Below are positions 53,590 through 61,995 of a DNA stretch of 64,000 nucleotides, piece after piece. Source of the stretch: Chitinibacter bivalviorum (lineage in GTDB: Bacteria; Pseudomonadota; Gammaproteobacteria; Burkholderiales; Chitinibacteraceae); contig NZ_CP058627.1 in the NCBI RefSeq assembly GCF_013403565.1, positions 434,001 to 498,000 of the forward strand, given 5' to 3'. The notes beneath the pieces are model-generated. The model searched no databases, had not been told where the DNA came from, and was given only the letters and a program-made list of their open reading frames with translations. The position numbers and the translations under genes are program-made. Each line of letters opens with the position of its first letter. The first letter of the stretch is position 1.

Positions 53590-55227
53590 CCAGGCTGTGT
53601 AAAAACGCCAAGACCGACGTGGGTTATTTTGCCTAACCAATTTGAATCACGCGCGTGTTGCTTGAAGTAAACGTAAAACTTCATGAATAACACCACTAAA
53701 AACAGCAATTAAAAGGCCTTTCAGCCCTTCATTGCCACCAACATTGCTTGATTTCCCATTATGTTCATAACTCGCTTCATGTTATACGCGAGTATATGCA
53801 AACTCATCTCTGTACTGACGTGCTTCAAGGTCTTCATTAGGAAATGCGTTGCCCCCATCCAGGCTTTTAGCGTCCCAAAGGGATGTTCAACGGTCTGCCG
53901 TCGAACACGCATTGCATCTGGTTGCAATTCCAATCGCTGCTGCGCTTTTTCCAGTACGGCCTCATGCTCCCAGCGACTCACGCGCCGGTAATCACTCGGT
54001 GTACATCTGGTCTTGAGCGGGCAACGTGGGCAGTCAGAACTCCAATACCGGCTCATATAGCGCCCAGCTTCCAAGCTCACAAAACGATGAATTAGTCGGC
54101 TATTGCCTGGGCAGACATATTCATCACGAGCTGGGTCATAGTGGAATTCATCTTTGCCAAAGCGCCCATCTGCTTTAGCACCTGAGGTTTGCGGTTTCGG
54201 CACCAAAACCGTAATGCCCGCCTGTTCACACGCCAGTATTTCATCACCGTTGTAATAACCTCGGTCTACGACCACCTCTATTGTTTCTTGTGCGAGGACT
54301 GCTTTGGCTTGTTGGGCCATATTGGCCAGCTGCGTACGGTCATGCCCTTGATTGGTGACCTGATGCGCAATAATTAAATGGTGCTTGGCATCGACAACGG
54401 TTTGCACGTTATAACCCACAACACCACTGCCACGGCCGCTGGTCGCCATGGAACGGGCATCTGGGTCGGTGAGTGAAATCTGTTTGTCTGGCGTCTTGGC
54501 GAGTTGAGCCTCGACCTCATCCAGGCGGGCCATCTGCGACTTCAGTCGCGCCAACTTGTCCTGCAAGCGAGCGACCTTGGCTTCTGCAATATCGGGCTGT
54601 TGCCGGTCTGCAATTTCCATCTCCCGCAGGTAACTTGCAATGTTCGCTTCGATTTGCTCCCGTTGCTTCGCGAGTTTGTTGCTGGTGTAGTTGCGGTCGC
54701 GATGATTAACGGCTTTGAACTTGCTGCCATCAATTGCCACAATGGCGTTGCTAAATAAACTGAGTTGCCGACATAACTGGACAAACTGCCCGCAAACCTT
54801 GCAAATCGCTGGCCCATTATCTTTGCGGAAATTGGCGATGGTTTTAAAGTCGGGCATTAAGCGACCGGTGAGCCAAATCAGCTCTAGATTCCGGTGGGCT
54901 TCACGTTCCAAGCGACGGCTAGATTGGATTCTGTTGAGGTAACCGTAGATATACAGCTTGAGCATCGTGCTGGGATGGTAGGCTGGGCGGCCAGTGGCTT
55001 CTGGCTCAACCCCATCGAAACCGAGTGCCTTTAAATCTAGGTATTCAACGAACTGGTCAACGACCCGGACGGGGTTGTCCGCGCTGATATAATCTTCCAA
55101 GCATTCAGGCAGCAGCAATGTTTGGGTTCTGCTTTCACCTACAATGAATCTGGGCATAGAATCATCCTTGGCGGAGAGTTCCAAGAATTATACCGGTCGA
55201 GTGTTTATGTGTTTTTACACAGCCTGG
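53590..55227 (-). mobile_element. IS1182-family insertion sequence
   Basis: A 1.64-kb element bounded by inverted repeats: CCAGGCTGTGTAAAAAC (53590-53606) and GTTTTTACACAGCCTGG (55211-55227), an exact 17-bp match that may extend a few imperfect bases outward. It holds one full transposase gene. A clear target duplication could not be picked out. Confidence 0.85.
53721..55157 (-). CDS. IS1182-family transposase
   Basis: A 478-residue DDE transposase. The ATG giving MPRFIVGESRTQTLLLPECL was chosen for the AAGGA seven bases upstream. The N-terminal region YLDLKALGFDGVEPEATGRPAYHPSTMLKLYIYGYLNRIQSSRRLEREAHRNLELIWLTGRL... (in outline) is the DUF772 domain; the catalytic Asp residues are in AIDGSKFKAVNHRDRNYT and EVVVDRGYYNGDE, and the Glu is in the C-terminal VEHPFGTLKAWMG block after the CPRCPLKTRCTPS cysteine set. 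A coiled coil lies in the middle. The frame is intact, so the element may be active. Confidence 0.93.
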   Translation of the reverse strand: MPRFIVGESRTQTLLLPECLEDYISADNPVRVVDQFVEYLDLKALGFDGVEPEATGRPAYHPSTMLKLYIYGYLNRIQSSRRLEREAHRNLELIWLTGRLMPDFKTIANFRKDNGPAICKVCGQFVQLCRQLSLFSNAIVAIDGSKFKAVNHRDRNYTSNKLAKQREQIEANIASYLREMEIADRQQPDIAEAKVARLQDKLARLKSQMARLDEVEAQLAKTPDKQISLTDPDARSMATSGRGSGVVGYNVQTVVDAKHHLIIAHQVTNQGHDRTQLANMAQQAKAVLAQETIEVVVDRGYYNGDEILACEQAGITVLVPKPQTSGAKADGRFGKDEFHYDPARDEYVCPGNSRLIHRFVSLEAGRYMSRYWSSDCPRCPLKTRCTPSDYRRVSRWEHEAVLEKAQQRLELQPDAMRVRRQTVEHPFGTLKAWMGATHFLMKTLKHVSTEMSLHILAYNMKRVMNIMGNQAMLVAMKG

Positions 55228-55316
55228 ACCCATTGCAGTCACTCAACCATCCGAGCCATTAACGGCTGGAAATAGGTACGAAACCACTGTATTTCATACT
55301 ATCCATGGATAACTTA

Positions 55317-55685
55317 TTATATGGAATTATTAATTGCGGCTTCAAAATATTTAATCGAATCGTCTTCCCCAAGCACTGATAGAGCCTGATTAACAATAAT
55401 CCAACTATCATCTAGCTTTTCATTTATGTGGTATTGGTAAAGATTATAAATTGAACAATAGGCCATTTCCATGTCTGAGCTAAATTTGAGGTCTTGGTCT
55501 TGCAAGGCAGTAACTGGCTCTAAGTAGCGTTCCTTAATATTTAATTCGTCTTTACCTTTGATAACGGCTTCTATTGCATCGTGGGGTAAAGAGAAATCAA
55601 TTTCTTGCATAGTACCTGCCGCTGTTTCACAGTACTCAGTCATTCCATTATTACTGACATAGCTTAGCCATAACTGATAAGCCAT
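55317..55685 (-). CDS. Unknown acidic protein, 122 residues, in accessory region
   Basis: Not recognised. An AT-rich gene coding for an acidic, helical soluble protein: MAYQLWLSYVSNNGMTEYCET, then EAVIKGKDELNIKERYLEPV, and a C-terminal YCSIYNLYQYHINEKLDDSWIIVNQALSVLGED. Size, acidity and genomic setting (between two IS elements, without a toxin gene) are like orphan immunity proteins of polymorphic toxin systems, but no named domain was identified. No clear ribosome-binding site precedes the ATG. Confidence 0.6.
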   Translation of the reverse strand: MAYQLWLSYVSNNGMTEYCETAAGTMQEIDFSLPHDAIEAVIKGKDELNIKERYLEPVTALQDQDLKFSSDMEMAYCSIYNLYQYHINEKLDDSWIIVNQALSVLGEDDSIKYFEAAINNSI

Positions 55686-55851
55686 TTGACAAAGAGTGAT
55701 ATGAACTTTTTTGTTTTTCTGGCGGCAACTAAAAATATTTATTCGCTACTGGATGCATGTAACATCACCTATTAAGTTCACCGCACTCATTTAGTAGTAA
55801 CTAGCAATTATTTCCGCTATTGGCCGAAAATTGACTGCTAAGAATGTTAGG

Positions 55852-56325
55852 TTAAATCCACTCTTCATTTGTCAATCTCTTGAGTTCATTAAATGCAGAT
55901 AAAAACTCATCATATTTAAACTTGACGCTTTGATTTCTTTTGTCCCAGCTTACTGAAACTGGGACGTGGTTAATCACATGAGTGACCAAGCCAAACTTAT
56001 GCCATATAACAGTTTCATTAGTTATCTCTTGTTCAACAGCAATGACCGTGCAACTCAAATCCATATCGTCTGGACAGATTAGCAAAGGGACAATAGTTGA
56101 ACAATCTACACTACTAGGCATGAGTAATTCCCATGCTGCGTTTAAATCCTCATCATCAATTAACCATCCTTGTGCGGGGACAAGGTGGTTAGTTGTATCG
56201 GCACCATCAGGGTCAAATACGATACCGGTAATCCACATTTCAAGAGGAACATCATTGATTAAAAGTATAGGATGCGGATTCTTAGCAATCTTTGATTTGT
56301 GCAGAGTCGCAGATATTTTATCCAT
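55852..56325 (-). CDS. Unknown acidic protein, 157 residues, in accessory region
   Basis: Not recognised. ATG 56325 is taken as the start (MDKISATLHKSKIAKNPHPI); a TTG precedes it by one codon. The protein is acidic and soluble, with repeated Trp and Asp residues (PLEMWITGIVFDPDGADTTNH, LIDDEDLNAAWELL, ICPDDMDLSCTVIAVEQEITNETVIWHKFG) and a beta-rich pattern. The gene is AT-rich like the one at 55317 and lies on the same strand 166 bases away. It may be another acquired immunity-type gene. No function can be stated. Confidence 0.6.
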   Translation of the reverse strand: MDKISATLHKSKIAKNPHPILLINDVPLEMWITGIVFDPDGADTTNHLVPAQGWLIDDEDLNAAWELLMPSSVDCSTIVPLLICPDDMDLSCTVIAVEQEITNETVIWHKFGLVTHVINHVPVSVSWDKRNQSVKFKYDEFLSAFNELKRLTNEEWI

Positions 56326-56454
56326 CAAATGTAAGCCCTTACTCTTTAATAGTCTGCTCTTGGCCGTCTGTCTGCCTGTGCCATTCCAACGATTCTAATT
56401 ATTTTTAGTGCCTACGGCACGATGTTTTTGGTGCGCGTTCCGCCGCGCAGACAG

Positions 56455-56486
56455 GTAGGGGTATTTGCTTCGCCAAATACCCCTAC
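56455..56486. repeat. Perfect 13-bp hairpin
   Basis: GTAGGGGTATTTG, loop CTTCGC, CAAATACCCCTAC. The loop resembles a stable tetraloop-type turn. There is no T run, so it is more repeat-like than a terminator. Confidence 0.75.
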
Positions 56487-56736
56487 ACCCCAAAGGCGAC
56501 CCGGGCGAAAAGCGCTCCGCGCTGCCCTTGCCGCGTCGTGAGCCAAACGATACGTCCGTTTGTCTCTCTCCTTGCTGCGGTTTTCGCTACACGGGAATTC
56601 AAGCCCCAGACCAATCATCACGCAATATACCTTCCATGGTGTTACTCCAAAAGCCAGATATTAAATAGTTCCTGTTGATATACCCCTGTATTAATTAGGA
56701 CTGATTGCCCGTGGAGACGCGCCGTTCGGGAGGCGG

Positions 56737-56812
56737 TTGGCAAGGTTTTAAGCCGCAACCTGTTTGAGCTGCGCGACGCTAGCGCGCAGCGAGTTTTGCG
56801 GCGCCTTGCCAA
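56737..56812. repeat. Multi-arm 76-bp palindromic element
   Basis: Three nested pairs: TTGGCAAGG/CCTTGCCAA (56737-56745, 56804-56812), GCCGCAA/TTGCGGC (56752-56758, 56796-56802) and CTGCGCG/CGCGCAG (56769-56775, 56783-56789). This is a long, non-coding, MITE- or REP-like structure beside an IS. Confidence 0.75.
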
Positions 56813-56857
56813 TTGCCGGACGGACGGGGTTTCGCGGCGATCGGGCGCGCTGGGGTT

Positions 56858-58312
56858 GTTAGGGGTGGGGCAAGACCCACTGCCGCGAAAATAAGCTAAT
56901 TCTTTCATATTCAATCACTTGTAGGCTCGGTGATAGCGAGGCTTAATGCGACTTGGATTGCGTGGGGGGCCAGATCTATCGGGGCGTAATCGTTCGACTT
57001 GCTTGATTAATAAGACAATTATTTTATCGAACAAGGCACCAAACCGCTTAGGGTCACTCAACAAGCGAGGCAACTGGTGTCGCAGTTGCGAAGCGGCGTA
57101 ACTTAAATTGGCATGAAATAAGGCCTGCTGCTCTGCAGGCAATGCTCGCAATGCATCTTCACAAGCTAGACTCGCCAGATTATGTAACAAAATGGCGGCA
57201 TGAAACTCCTGTCGTACAGCCAGTGGGGTTTCACCACCAAATTGTTCCAGCTTTAAGCGGCACTTGAGATTGCGGAATGCCTCTTCAATTCGCCAACGAC
57301 GGTGATAGAGCGCGGCAAATTCCGCGTGAGGATACTGCACTTCATTTAAGAGCGATGTGGCCAGTATTTCGATCATACCCGACTGAAGTATCACCTTAAC
57401 CAGCCTGATTTTAAAGGGTTTAATGGCAATACCATGAGTATTGAAGGACTTATATTGCGCTCGATTAGGTGTAATGGTGATGACTTCGCTCATCCGATCT
57501 GAGCGCGCAAAGGCGGTGACCAGTGGATTGTAGGACGAGCTATAGAGTCGCATACAAAACGCTTGTTGGCGTTCAAGCAGCAAGGCAAACAGCCAATGCG
57601 CAGGATAGCCTCGATCAAGCACCAATAAATCGTCTTGTTTGAGGATGGGTAACTGCCGGAGCAGCAGCTCACGCTCGCTGACGCGATCGGCATCAAGATC
57701 CGCACACAGAATCAATCCAGTACTGGTTTCGCACAAGGCGGCAGCACGTGCCAAGGAATAAGGGGGCGCATTTGCGCCATCATAAACATTGAAGTGTTCA
57801 GGCTTGCGAATATCTGCATGGTTGGGCAAATACAAAGTGGTTGAGTCGGCGGCAATGATTCTCCAGCTATGCCAACGTTGAGCCAAATCGCTTGGTAAAT
57901 CATGGTTGATTTGGTCGCGCAGCTCGATATAAGCAGACTCTTTGAGCTTCTTACGCGCCATTCGAAAGGCGTCGTCATTGGGTAAACGGCCATCAGGCAG
58001 ATCCAAATGATCAAAGAACTGATCGACTTCGACTTGCAAAGATTGCTGAAGTCCAGCGAGCAAAATGCCCGCTACGCGTGGAAAGGTAAAAGTGGTGTTG
58101 CGAGTGAAATCTTGCGGGCGTTGACGGTGGCGGGAACGAAATTCAAGAGAATGAAGTAACTGCTGGATTTTATAGATTGATTTGGAATATAGGGAGGGTC
58201 GGATTCATAGTCTATTAGTTATATAAAACAATAAGATAACACATAATGCCATGATCGGGCGACCTGGGAAAGGCTTATTTTCGCGGCAGTGGGGGCAAGA
58301 CCCACCCCTAAC
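56858..58312 (-). mobile_element. IS4-family insertion sequence (putative ends)
   Basis: A 1.45-kb region bounded by a roughly 40-bp imperfect inverted repeat: GTTAGGGGTGGG ... CCCACTGCCGCGAAAATAAGC on the left (from 56858) and its inverted counterpart on the right (GCTTATTTTCGCGGCAGTGG ... CCCACCCCTAAC, to about 58312). Length and distance to the transposase gene fit IS4-family elements. No target duplication was seen, so the ends are provisional. Confidence 0.6.
56915..58208 (-). pseudogene. IS4-family transposase, frameshifted at its start
   Basis: The main frame codes for a DDE transposase: first Asp in IIAADSTTLYLP, second in DLLVLDRGYPAHWLF, and the Y-x2-R-W-x-I-E-E-x-F-R-x-L-K (YREK) block YHRRWRIEEAFRNLKCRL with the Glu. 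This frame stays open upstream to 58204 and encodes family-like sequence (SIYKIQQLLHSLEFRSRHRQ, then RPQDFTRNTTFTF), yet it has no ATG, GTG or TTG in its first 47 codons. An ATG at 58208 is one base out of frame: deleting one A right after it would give M-IRPSLYSKS in frame. A single-base insertion has probably disabled the gene. If it is still made, the first usable start is the TTG at 58063. Confidence 0.8.
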
Positions 58313-58491
58313 TCGTTTGGCTGGCGAAACGGCCGGTCTACCGCCTGCGCAGCAGGCCAAGCTTGTCTATTTAATCAGGAACGCAAAATCAGGAACGCAA
58401 GGTTTGTTACTAATCATAATCAACCCCATCCGTCAGCCCATAGTCAGCCCATAAATCAGTTAAAATGCCCCATCCCGCCTCGGACTTTGCC

Positions 58492-61400
58492 ATGACTTCT
58501 TCAACGTCTCGTTTGAATTTATTTCAATCCAATCGCCTCGAAAATTTATTTGAACTGATGCAGGCGCTGTTTGCGGTGCCGCTGTCCGACCCGTTTGCGA
58601 ACGAGAAAATTATCGTGTCGAGCAAGGGGATGGAGCGCTGGTTGCGATTTCAGTTGGCGCAGCGGGTCGGGATTTGTTCGGGGGTGGATTTTGCGCTGCC
58701 GGCGGGGTTTATCTGGCGGCTCTTGCAAGACGCGATGCCGGGTTTGCCGGCGGATTCGCCGTATAGCTCCAGCCCATTGGCGTGGCGTTTGTTTGGCTTG
58801 CTGCCCGAGTCGCAGGCGCGCGAGGCGAGCCCGATTGTGGCGGCGTATTTGGCCGAGGGCGATGCGCGGCGGCGGATGGCTTTGGCGGGCAAGCTGGCCG
58901 ATGTGTTTGACCAATATCTGGTGTTTCGCAGCGACTGGATTGCAGAATGGGAAGCGGGGCGCTTAGTTGGCGATCTGGGGCCAGATGAAGCGTGGCAGGC
59001 TACACTCTGGCGGGAGCTGCGCGCCAGTATTGATAGCGACCCGCGTGATGCTGCCGGTTTCGATGCCAGTATTCCGCATCGCGCCGAGATGTTTGTGCGG
59101 CTGTTCGCCCAATGGGGAGAGAAAATGCCGCAACGCCTGCCCGAGCGGCTGACGGTGTTTGGCGTCAGCGGCATGCCGCCGGCGTATATCGATGTGCTGG
59201 GCGCACTGTCTGAGCACATCGACGTGAATTTATTTTTGCTTAATCCCTGCCGAGAGGATTGGGGCGCGATTGTCAGCCCGAAAGCGGTGGCGATCCGCGC
59301 GGTGAAGCAGCCGCAGGAAGCGCTGTATCTGGATATTGGTCATCCATTGCTCGCCAGTATGGGCAAGGCGGGGCGCGATTTTTTCCGTGCCGTGACCGAG
59401 CGTTTTCCGTGGAGCGTCGGCGGAGATGGCCCGCTGTTTACCGATCCATGCGAAAACTTGGCTGACACCAATTTATTGCGAACAATTCAATCGGATATTT
59501 TGAATTTACTGCCGCGCGACGCGATCAATCGCCAAGTGATCGCGCCAGATGATAGATCGCTGACCTTCCATAGTTGTCACAGCGCGATGCGCGAGGTGGA
59601 AGTGCTGCACGATCAGCTTTGCCATGTCTTGGCCAAAGACAGCACGCTGTTGGCATCCGACATTGCCGTGCTGCTGCCCGATCTAGGGCCCTACGCGCCG
59701 CTGATCGAGGCGGTGTTTGGTGGGGCAGCTGCCGCAGGCTCACCCGTGTTGCCATTTAATATTGCCGATCTGAGTACCGCGCAGGAATGCCCTGCGGTGG
59801 CGGTGTTTTTGCAATTATTCAATTTGCCCGACAGCCGCTGCAAAGCCGATGAGATTTTTGGCCTGCTCGAAACGCCGCAATTGGCGGCGCGCTTTGGCAT
59901 TAGCCCCGACGAGCTGTTGACTTTGCAGCATTGGATTGCCGCCTCGGGTATTCGCTGGGGCTTGGATGAAGCGCACCGCGCCGAGTTTGCCGACCAGCTT
60001 GGCGATGCAGGCTTGGAAAGCATGGGCGCGGCCAATACTTGGCAGGCCGGGCTAGATAGCCTGATTTTGGGCGCGGCTTTGCCGCAGGCTTTGGCCGCTG
60101 AGGCATTGCCGCTGTGGCAAGGGCTGGCGCCGTGGGATGATCTGGAAGGCTCGCAGGTCGCGCTGCTGGCCAAGCTCAATGGCGTGCTCGCGACGCTTAA
60201 ATCATGGCGCGAACAGCTCAAAGCCCCGCGTACACTGGCCGATTGGAGCGTGTGCGCGCAGACTTTGCTGGATGATTTCTTGCAATTTGACGATGCGGTC
60301 GAGGCCGAGCGTTTGCTGCTGCAGGCGATTCGCGAATCGCTCGCGCAGATTGCCGACGAGGCCACGCTGGCACAGCTGAATATTGAGGTCGAGCGCGGCG
60401 TAGTGCTCGATTGGTTGCGCCATCGCTTCGATACCTCGAGCCGTGGTTCGGGCTTTATGTCGCGCGGGATTACCTTCTGTACCATGGTGCCGATGCGCGG
60501 CCTGCCTTTCCGCGTGATTGCGGTGCTGGGCTTGAACGAGGCCGATTTTCCGCGTAATCCGGCTACCGCCGGTTTTGATCTGATTGCGCAAAACCCGCAA
60601 TTGGGCGATCGCTCGCGGCGACTCGATGATCGGTATTTATTCCTCGATATATTGCTGGCGGCGCGCGATGCGCTGTATTTATCGTGGGTAGGTCGCGGCG
60701 TACGCGATAATGAGGCGTATCCGCCATCGGTATTGGTGTCTGATTTAATCGATTGCGTGCAGCAAGGGTTTAGCTTGCAAGGCAATGATGCTGAAAACGC
60801 GCTGATTGAACATATTTCACACGAGTATAGCCTGCAAGTCTTTAGCCCAATTGGATTTGAAGCCAATACCCAATGGCAATCTTTTAATCCGCTGTGGTGC
60901 GCTGCTGCGCAGCAGTTGCAGTCGGGTGAAGCGCCAGTAGCGCCTGCTTCTGCCGCCGCCTCGATTGATGCGGCCTCTGATGTGGCCGCTGATGTGATGT
61001 CAGCAGTTCAGATTCCCACGCAAATCACCATGGCCGATCTGGCCGAATGCCTTGCCAAACCCGCCGCATTTTATCTGCGCCAACGTGCCAATTTGGTGCT
61101 TGATGAAGTCGATGGCGCGCTCGATGATGACGAGCCATTTGATCTACGCGATTTTGCCAATCGTAAGGTACGCGATGCGGGCCTGCGCTACGGCGAAGAC
61201 GCACCCACACTGCTGGCCGCGCAAGGGCGCGTGCCGCTGGGAACGCCGGGGCAAATCATGGTGGCCGATGAAATTGCCGCCAGCCTGCAATTGAAAGCGG
61301 CACTCGAGCACTATCACGCCGACGCGAGTTTGCCAGTTTTGGCTGATTTTCTGACTTTATCGCTGCCCGCATTGGGCGCTGAAGCAGGTGATGAAGGGGC

Positions 61401-61995
61401 CGCAGGCGCAGGTCAAACTGTGTCGGTGCAACTGAGCGTAGTGCTGCCCGATCTGTACCCGCAGGGTCAATTGATTGCCCGCAGTTGCCTGTATCCGCGC
61501 GACAAAATCAAATACTGGGTGCGCCATTTAGCGCTGTGCGCGCTGCAAAGCCAGCATGGAGAACTTGATAACGTCGCGCCGATTACGCGTGTGCTCTCGC
61601 CCGATAAAGTCTGGCTCTATCCCGCCATCGACGCGACGATCGCGCGCCAGACCTTGGCTGATTTGCTGCAATTTTATCGCGCCAATTGGCTGACGCCGCA
61701 GCCCTTCTTTGCTAAAACCGCGCTCAAATGGATCGCCAAAGAACCGGAAAAGCGCTGGGATGTGATCGCAGATGCCTGGCTCGATGGTTTTGATTCGGTC
61801 GGTGAATACAGCGATGCCGCGATTCAATTGCTGTGGCCAGACGATCCGCTGGACGAGGACGCGCCGACGCGGGATGACTTTGCCATGTGGTGCGAAGCGC
61901 TGCTGGGCTTAATGCAGCAATGCGTGAGCGAGCGTGGCCTAGCCAAAGACTTGGCTGAATTTTTGCAAACGAGCACGCAAGGGGAGGCGGTATGA
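58492..61995 (+). CDS. recC: Exodeoxyribonuclease V subunit gamma (RecC)
   Basis: An 1167-residue RecC. The ATG giving MTSSTSRLNLFQSNRLENLF was chosen because RecC proteins begin just ahead of the SNRLE block; an ATG nine codons upstream is possible. Further family text: IIVSSKGMERWLRFQLAQRVGICSGVDFALPAGFIWRL, SFHSCHSAMREVEVLHDQL, and FCTMVPMRGLPFRVIAVLGLNEADFPR. RecC is the non-catalytic, Chi-recognising scaffold of RecBCD, which processes double-strand ends for recombination and destroys foreign linear DNA. Its stop overlaps the recB start by 4 bases (ATGA). Confidence 0.93.
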   Translation: MTSSTSRLNLFQSNRLENLFELMQALFAVPLSDPFANEKIIVSSKGMERWLRFQLAQRVGICSGVDFALPAGFIWRLLQDAMPGLPADSPYSSSPLAWRLFGLLPESQAREASPIVAAYLAEGDARRRMALAGKLADVFDQYLVFRSDWIAEWEAGRLVGDLGPDEAWQATLWRELRASIDSDPRDAAGFDASIPHRAEMFVRLFAQWGEKMPQRLPERLTVFGVSGMPPAYIDVLGALSEHIDVNLFLLNPCREDWGAIVSPKAVAIRAVKQPQEALYLDIGHPLLASMGKAGRDFFRAVTERFPWSVGGDGPLFTDPCENLADTNLLRTIQSDILNLLPRDAINRQVIAPDDRSLTFHSCHSAMREVEVLHDQLCHVLAKDSTLLASDIAVLLPDLGPYAPLIEAVFGGAAAAGSPVLPFNIADLSTAQECPAVAVFLQLFNLPDSRCKADEIFGLLETPQLAARFGISPDELLTLQHWIAASGIRWGLDEAHRAEFADQLGDAGLESMGAANTWQAGLDSLILGAALPQALAAEALPLWQGLAPWDDLEGSQVALLAKLNGVLATLKSWREQLKAPRTLADWSVCAQTLLDDFLQFDDAVEAERLLLQAIRESLAQIADEATLAQLNIEVERGVVLDWLRHRFDTSSRGSGFMSRGITFCTMVPMRGLPFRVIAVLGLNEADFPRNPATAGFDLIAQNPQLGDRSRRLDDRYLFLDILLAARDALYLSWVGRGVRDNEAYPPSVLVSDLIDCVQQGFSLQGNDAENALIEHISHEYSLQVFSPIGFEANTQWQSFNPLWCAAAQQLQSGEAPVAPASAAASIDAASDVAADVMSAVQIPTQITMADLAECLAKPAAFYLRQRANLVLDEVDGALDDDEPFDLRDFANRKVRDAGLRYGEDAPTLLAAQGRVPLGTPGQIMVADEIAASLQLKAALEHYHADASLPVLADFLTLSLPALGAEAGDEGAAGAGQTVSVQLSVVLPDLYPQGQLIARSCLYPRDKIKYWVRHLALCALQSQHGELDNVAPITRVLSPDKVWLYPAIDATIARQTLADLLQFYRANWLTPQPFFAKTALKWIAKEPEKRWDVIADAWLDGFDSVGEYSDAAIQLLWPDDPLDEDAPTRDDFAMWCEALLGLMQQCVSERGLAKDLAEFLQTSTQGEAV

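Larger units (their letters stand above)
56326..56857. other. Structured intergenic stretch between orphan gene and IS4-family element
   Basis: No reliable gene. It is GC-rich in contrast to the AT-rich genes to its left, and contains two strong hairpins (56455-56486 and 56737-56812) listed separately. Open frames over it are rich in Arg, Ser and Pro and follow the repeats, so they are not called. Confidence 0.5.

Noticed and set aside
56642..56914. A 90-codon minus-strand frame beside the IS4 element
   Set aside because: It runs through the 76-bp palindrome and the putative IS end, is dominated by Arg/Ser/Pro, and has no ribosome-binding site.
58150..58208. Programmed +1 frameshift in the IS4-family transposase
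   Set aside because: No slippery codon or stimulatory structure at the site; a simple one-base insertion explains the sequence better.
59691..60866. A 391-codon open frame antisense to recC
   Set aside because: It is Ser/Arg/Ala-rich, shows no domain, and lies wholly opposite a well-supported gene of high GC, where long antisense frames are expected.
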